A stretch of DNA of 9,122 bases from an uncultured Caulobacter sp. (GTDB taxonomy: Bacteria; Pseudomonadota; Alphaproteobacteria; Caulobacterales; Caulobacteraceae), in assembly GCF_937900395.1 (NCBI RefSeq), contig NZ_CALCDX010000123.1:1-9122 (forward strand). The letters run 5' to 3'. The position numbers were made by a program, and so were the translations under genes. Positions within the stretch are counted from its first letter, which is position 1. Every line of letters begins with the position of its first letter. The notes beneath the pieces are model-generated. The model was not told where the DNA came from, searched no databases, and saw nothing but the letters and a program-made list of their open reading frames with translations. Of the stretch, positions 6,753-9,122 are shown piece after piece.

Positions 6753-7325
6753 ATGGTTCTGATGAAGCGATGGACGGCTGCTGCGGCGACCGCGTTGGTC
6801 CTGTCTGGGTTTGGAGCCGCCGGCGCGGCCTATGCCCAACAAGGCGACTCGAGCGCGCCGATCGACGTGTCCGCTGATCAGCAGGAAACAATCAACAGCA
6901 AGTGCATCACCATCTTCCGCGGCAACGTGGAGATCCTGCAGGACCGGTCGCGGATGCGCGCCCAGCAGGTGACGGTGTACAGCGCCAAGCGCGCCGGCTC
7001 GGACAACGGTTGCGGCAACGCTCAGCGTCTGGAGGCCGAAGGCGACGTCTATGTCGTCAGCGAGAACCAGAAGGCCCGCGGCGACCGCGCGGTCTATACG
7101 TTCAGCGACAACATCGCGGTCCTGACCGGCGACGTTATCCTGACCAAGGGCAAGGACGTGGCGCGGGGCGACCGCCTGACGGTCAACACCAAGACCAACG
7201 ACGCCAAGCTGGAATCCAGCGCCAAGGGCCGCGGCGCGTCGCGTCGGGTTCGCGCGGTGTTCTATCAGGACGACAGCAAGAAGAACGACGCGCCCGCCGC
7301 GTCCGACCAGCCGGCCCAGCGCTAG
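6753..7325 (+). CDS. lptA: LPS transport periplasmic protein LptA (OstA-like)
   Basis: LptA forms the periplasmic bridge that carries lipopolysaccharide between LptC and the outer-membrane LptD-LptE complex. The 190-residue precursor has a signal peptide: basic KR at 5-6, a hydrophobic stretch at 9-26, and AYA at 26-28 as a likely cleavage site before QQ. The OstA/LptA domain covers about 36-170 and shows the family pattern IFRGNVEILQ (54-63) and VLTGDVILTKG (123-133). The C-terminal tail (about 171-190) is polar and probably disordered. Two cysteines, Cys51 and Cys87, lie in the mature part. Start choice is open: GAGG (6747-6750) is only 2 bp from ATG 6753 but 11 bp from ATG 6762, which would give a cleaner signal peptide starting MKRW. 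The gene lies 49 bp after lptC and 9 bp before lptB, within one operon. Confidence 0.94.
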   Translation: MVLMKRWTAAAATALVLSGFGAAGAAYAQQGDSSAPIDVSADQQETINSKCITIFRGNVEILQDRSRMRAQQVTVYSAKRAGSDNGCGNAQRLEAEGDVYVVSENQKARGDRAVYTFSDNIAVLTGDVILTKGKDVARGDRLTVNTKTNDAKLESSAKGRGASRRVRAVFYQDDSKKNDAPAASDQPAQR

Positions 7326-7334
7326 GATCGTTTC

Positions 7335-8093
7335 ATGACCCTGACCTCCGCCGACATGGACGGCCTGTTCGTCGATTCCGTGGGCAAGTCGTTCGGCGAC
7401 CGTCCCGTCGTCAAGAACGTCTCCCTGCGCCTCAAGCGCGGCGAAGTCGCGGGCCTGCTGGGCCCGAACGGCGCTGGCAAGACGACCTGCTTCTACATGA
7501 TCACGGGCCTGATCGCCGCCGACTATGGCGCCATCTATCTGGACGGCGAGAACATCACGGCCCAGCCGATGTTCCAGCGCGCCCGTCTGGGCGTGGGCTA
7601 CCTGCCGCAGGAAGCTTCGATCTTCCGCGGCATGACGGTCGAGCAGAACGTCATGGCGGTGGTCGAGATGCGCCAGAAGGACGCCCGCAAGGCGCGCGAG
7701 CAGGTCACCAGCATCCTGGAAGAGCTGCGCATCACCCACATCCGCAAGTCGCCCGCGGTCGCCCTGTCGGGGGGTGAGCGTCGTCGCGTTGAAATCGCCC
7801 GCGCCTTGGCCAGCGAGCCGTCGTTCATGCTGCTCGACGAGCCGTTCGCCGGCATCGACCCCCTGGCGATCGCCGACATCCGCGAGGTGATCGGCTACCT
7901 GAAGAGTCGCGGCATCGGCATCCTGATCACCGATCACAACGTCCGCGAGACGCTCGACATCATCGACCGCGCCTCGATCATCCACGCGGGCGAGGTGCTG
8001 TTCGAAGGCTCGCCGCGCGAGATCGTCGACAACCCGGAAGTTAAGCGGGTGTATCTGGGCGACAGCTTCTCCGAACCCAGGTTGGGGGCCTGA
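7335..8093 (+). CDS. lptB: LPS export ABC transporter ATP-binding protein LptB
   Basis: LptB is the cytoplasmic ATPase dimer that powers extraction of lipopolysaccharide from the inner membrane with LptF and LptG (not in this window). It has 252 residues, near the family length. The complete ABC motif set is present: Walker A GPNGAGKTT (43-51), Q-loop Gln92 in LPQEASIFRGMT, signature LSGGE (144-148), Walker B FMLLDEP with Glu169, D-loop GID (173-175) and switch His201 in TDHNVRETL. The PQEASIFRGMTVEQN and FAGIDPLA stretches are characteristic of LptB among ABC ATPases. AGGA overlapping the lptA stop lies 7 bp before the ATG. It is the last lpt gene here, followed by rpoN after 205 bp, the usual proteobacterial order. 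Confidence 0.98.
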   Translation: MTLTSADMDGLFVDSVGKSFGDRPVVKNVSLRLKRGEVAGLLGPNGAGKTTCFYMITGLIAADYGAIYLDGENITAQPMFQRARLGVGYLPQEASIFRGMTVEQNVMAVVEMRQKDARKAREQVTSILEELRITHIRKSPAVALSGGERRRVEIARALASEPSFMLLDEPFAGIDPLAIADIREVIGYLKSRGIGILITDHNVRETLDIIDRASIIHAGEVLFEGSPREIVDNPEVKRVYLGDSFSEPRLGA

Positions 8094-8146
8094 TCGCGGG
8101 CCGCTCTGGCCGATCGGGAGCGTTCTGGGACGCTGAACACGCCGCA

Positions 8147-8169
8147 AAGTCCTTTTCCTAAAAGGGCTT
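8147..8169 (+). repeat. 10-bp hairpin between lptB and rpoN
   Basis: Left arm AAGTCCTTTT (8147-8156) and right arm AAAAGGGCTT (8160-8169) pair over 10 bp (one G-U) around a CCT loop. No T-run follows the hairpin, so it is not a standard terminator, although it may stabilise or partly end the lpt transcript. A smaller hairpin AGCGT/ACGCT (8119-8123 and 8130-8134) lies just upstream. Confidence 0.45.
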
Positions 8170-8174
8170 AGCCG

Positions 8175-8191
8175 CTGGCACGATATTTTCC
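8175..8191 (+). promoter_or_regulatory. Degenerate sigma-54-type element upstream of rpoN
   Basis: CTGGCACGATATTTTCC matches the sigma-54 pattern YTGGCACGRNNNTTGCW very well in the -24 part (CTGGCACGA, perfect). In the -12 part the key G is replaced by T (8189) and the last base is C. GG is at 8177-8178. It may be a decayed promoter or a sigma-54 holoenzyme binding site without activity. Confidence 0.35.
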
Positions 8192-8208
8192 CGAGGCGGA
8201 AGGTCGCA

Positions 8209-8225
8209 CCGGCCCGATATTTGCA
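8209..8225 (+). promoter_or_regulatory. Candidate sigma-54 (-24/-12) promoter of rpoN
   Basis: CCGGCCCGATATTTGCA fits YTGGCACGRNNNTTGCW at 12 of 14 specified positions. The invariant GG (8211-8212) and GC (8223-8224) are both intact and exactly 10 bp apart. The start point would be about 8236, leaving a leader of roughly 63 nt before the rpoN start. Expression would need an NtrC-type activator; no enhancer site is recognised. This implies autoregulation of rpoN, which is inference. Confidence 0.5.
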
Positions 8226-8287
8226 GGCGTTCGCAAGCCGTTAACCAAACCAGCCCTTCAATGACGGTCGAGATTGGTTCGTTCGTC

Positions 8288-8293
8288 AGGAGG
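8288..8293 (+). promoter_or_regulatory. Consensus ribosome-binding site for the rpoN TTG start
   Basis: A full AGGAGG lies 5 bp before the TTG at 8299. It is the best ribosome-binding site in the window and decides the non-ATG start of rpoN. Confidence 0.9.
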
Positions 8294-8298
8294 GCGCA

Positions 8299-9122
8299 TT
8301 GGCGCTCAGCCACAGACTTGAGCTCCGGCAAGGCCAGGGCCTCGTCATCACCCCCCAGCTGCAGCAAGCGATCAAGCTGCTGCAGCTGTCGAACATTGAG
8401 CTCGACGCCTTCGTCGAGGCCGAACTCGAGCGCAATCCGCTGTTGCAGCGTGATGAAGGCGAAGCCGAGCCGGCTTCGGACGGCGAGGCCGAGCGCGATC
8501 CCAGCCTGACCCAGCTCGACGTAGTGGCCGACACCGCGGCCAGTCGTGAAATGGACGCGCCCATGGAGGACGTCTCACCCGGCGAGCGCGCCACCGGCGA
8601 CGGCGCGGAGGCCGAGCATGCCGGGGGGCAGATCGACTGGTCGCGCGCGGGCTCCGGCGGATCCTTTGACGGCGACGAGGGCTACGAGAGCGCTCTGGTC
8701 GATGTTCCGACGCTTTCCGCCCACCTGCGGGCGCAACTCGTCCAGGCCGCCCTGTCGCCGGCCCGCAACGCCATCGCCGAGATCCTGATCGATGCGGTGG
8801 ACGAGGGCGGATACCTGCGTCTCGACGTGATCGAGCTGGCCGCGCGGCTGGGCTGTCCGCTGGCGATGGTCGAGGAGGTCCTGACGGTCCTCCAAGGCTT
8901 CGAGCCCGTCGGGGTCTTCGCCCGCGACGTCCGCGAGTGCCTAGCCCTGCAGCTGAAGGACCTGAACCGCTACGATCCGGCCATGGCGGCCATGCTCGAC
9001 CACCTTGAGCTGCTGGCCAAGCGCGACATGGCGGGGCTGCGGCGGGTATGCGGCGTCGATGACGAGGACCTGCGCGACATGATCGCGGAAGTCCGCGCGC
9101 TGAACCCGCGCCCTGGCGCGGC
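8299..9122 (+). CDS. rpoN: RNA polymerase sigma-54 factor RpoN, N-terminal part, cut by window edge
   Basis: Sigma-54 directs RNA polymerase to -24/-12 promoters and needs NtrC-type AAA+ activators; in Caulobacter it serves flagellar and stalk genes among others. About 274 codons (of roughly 480-510) are in the window. Region I, the activator-responsive part, spans residues 1-50: LELRQGQGL (7-15), TPQLQQAIKLLQLS (18-31) and ELERNPLL (42-49). Region II (about 51-130) is acidic and low in complexity. The core-binding domain starts near residue 136 (VPTLSAHLRAQL) and includes YLRLDVIELAARLG and GFEPVGVFARDV. The helix-turn-helix and RpoN box lie beyond the right edge. The TTG start is set by a perfect AGGAGG, by an in-frame stop at 8242-8244, and by the conserved N-terminus beginning there. 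It follows lptB as in many proteobacteria. Confidence 0.97.
   Translation, partial: MALSHRLELRQGQGLVITPQLQQAIKLLQLSNIELDAFVEAELERNPLLQRDEGEAEPASDGEAERDPSLTQLDVVADTAASREMDAPMEDVSPGERATGDGAEAEHAGGQIDWSRAGSGGSFDGDEGYESALVDVPTLSAHLRAQLVQAALSPARNAIAEILIDAVDEGGYLRLDVIELAARLGCPLAMVEEVLTVLQGFEPVGVFARDVRECLALQLKDLNRYDPAMAAMLDHLELLAKRDMAGLRRVCGVDDEDLRDMIAEVRALNPRPGA

Noticed and set aside
6591..8147. 518-codon minus-strand open frame opposite lptA and lptB
   Set aside because: It covers lptA and lptB entirely on the other strand. The translation has no recognisable domain and the composition of a mirror frame.
8241..8252. CtrA site at GTTAACCAAACC before rpoN
   Set aside because: Only one TTAA half-site is present; seven bases later the sequence is AGCC, so the paired motif is missing.
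8261..8509. ATG-started 82-codon frame over the rpoN start
   Set aside because: It is in a different frame from rpoN, is Ser/Arg-rich, and ends inside rpoN. The TTG with AGGAGG explains the region better.

Overview
The window is a GC-rich, densely coded chromosomal stretch from an alphaproteobacterium, most likely Caulobacter or a close relative. I base this on the codon bias, the protein sequences, the use of TTG starts, and the gene order rnd-lptC-lptA-lptB-rpoN. The genus call rests on recognition, not on a search. All protein genes are housekeeping genes. I see no insertion sequence, phage gene, CRISPR array or foreign-looking island.

Left part (minus strand, 1-2989): gltD and gltB encode the small and large subunits of NADPH-dependent glutamate synthase, with gltD first and gltB running off the left edge. 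A 232-bp divergent spacer (2990-3221) separates them from uppP. It holds an AT-rich block, a perfect 17-bp inverted repeat and short direct repeats, and is the likely control region for both directions.

Middle (3222-5300): uppP (undecaprenyl-pyrophosphate phosphatase, plus strand) converges on an NDUFA9-like atypical SDR gene (minus strand). A strong hairpin terminator that reads in both directions sits between them. Divergent from the SDR gene is tRNA-Leu(CAG), with encoded CCA and a sigma73-like promoter. Its trailer can form a hairpin that uses the CCA end.

Right part (plus strand, 5455-9122): a compact RNase D-like exonuclease with a TTG start, then lptC, lptA and lptB, which supply the inner-membrane tether, periplasmic bridge and ATPase of the lipopolysaccharide export machine. 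They are followed by rpoN (sigma-54, TTG start), cut by the right edge. The 205-bp spacer before rpoN contains a 10-bp hairpin and two tandem sigma-54-type -24/-12 elements. The second keeps the invariant GG and GC at correct spacing, which suggests that rpoN may be transcribed by its own product.

No undescribed multi-gene system is evident. The observations most worth checking are regulatory: the tandem sigma-54-like elements before rpoN, the operator-like palindrome between gltD and uppP, and the tRNA trailer structure next to an RNase D gene.
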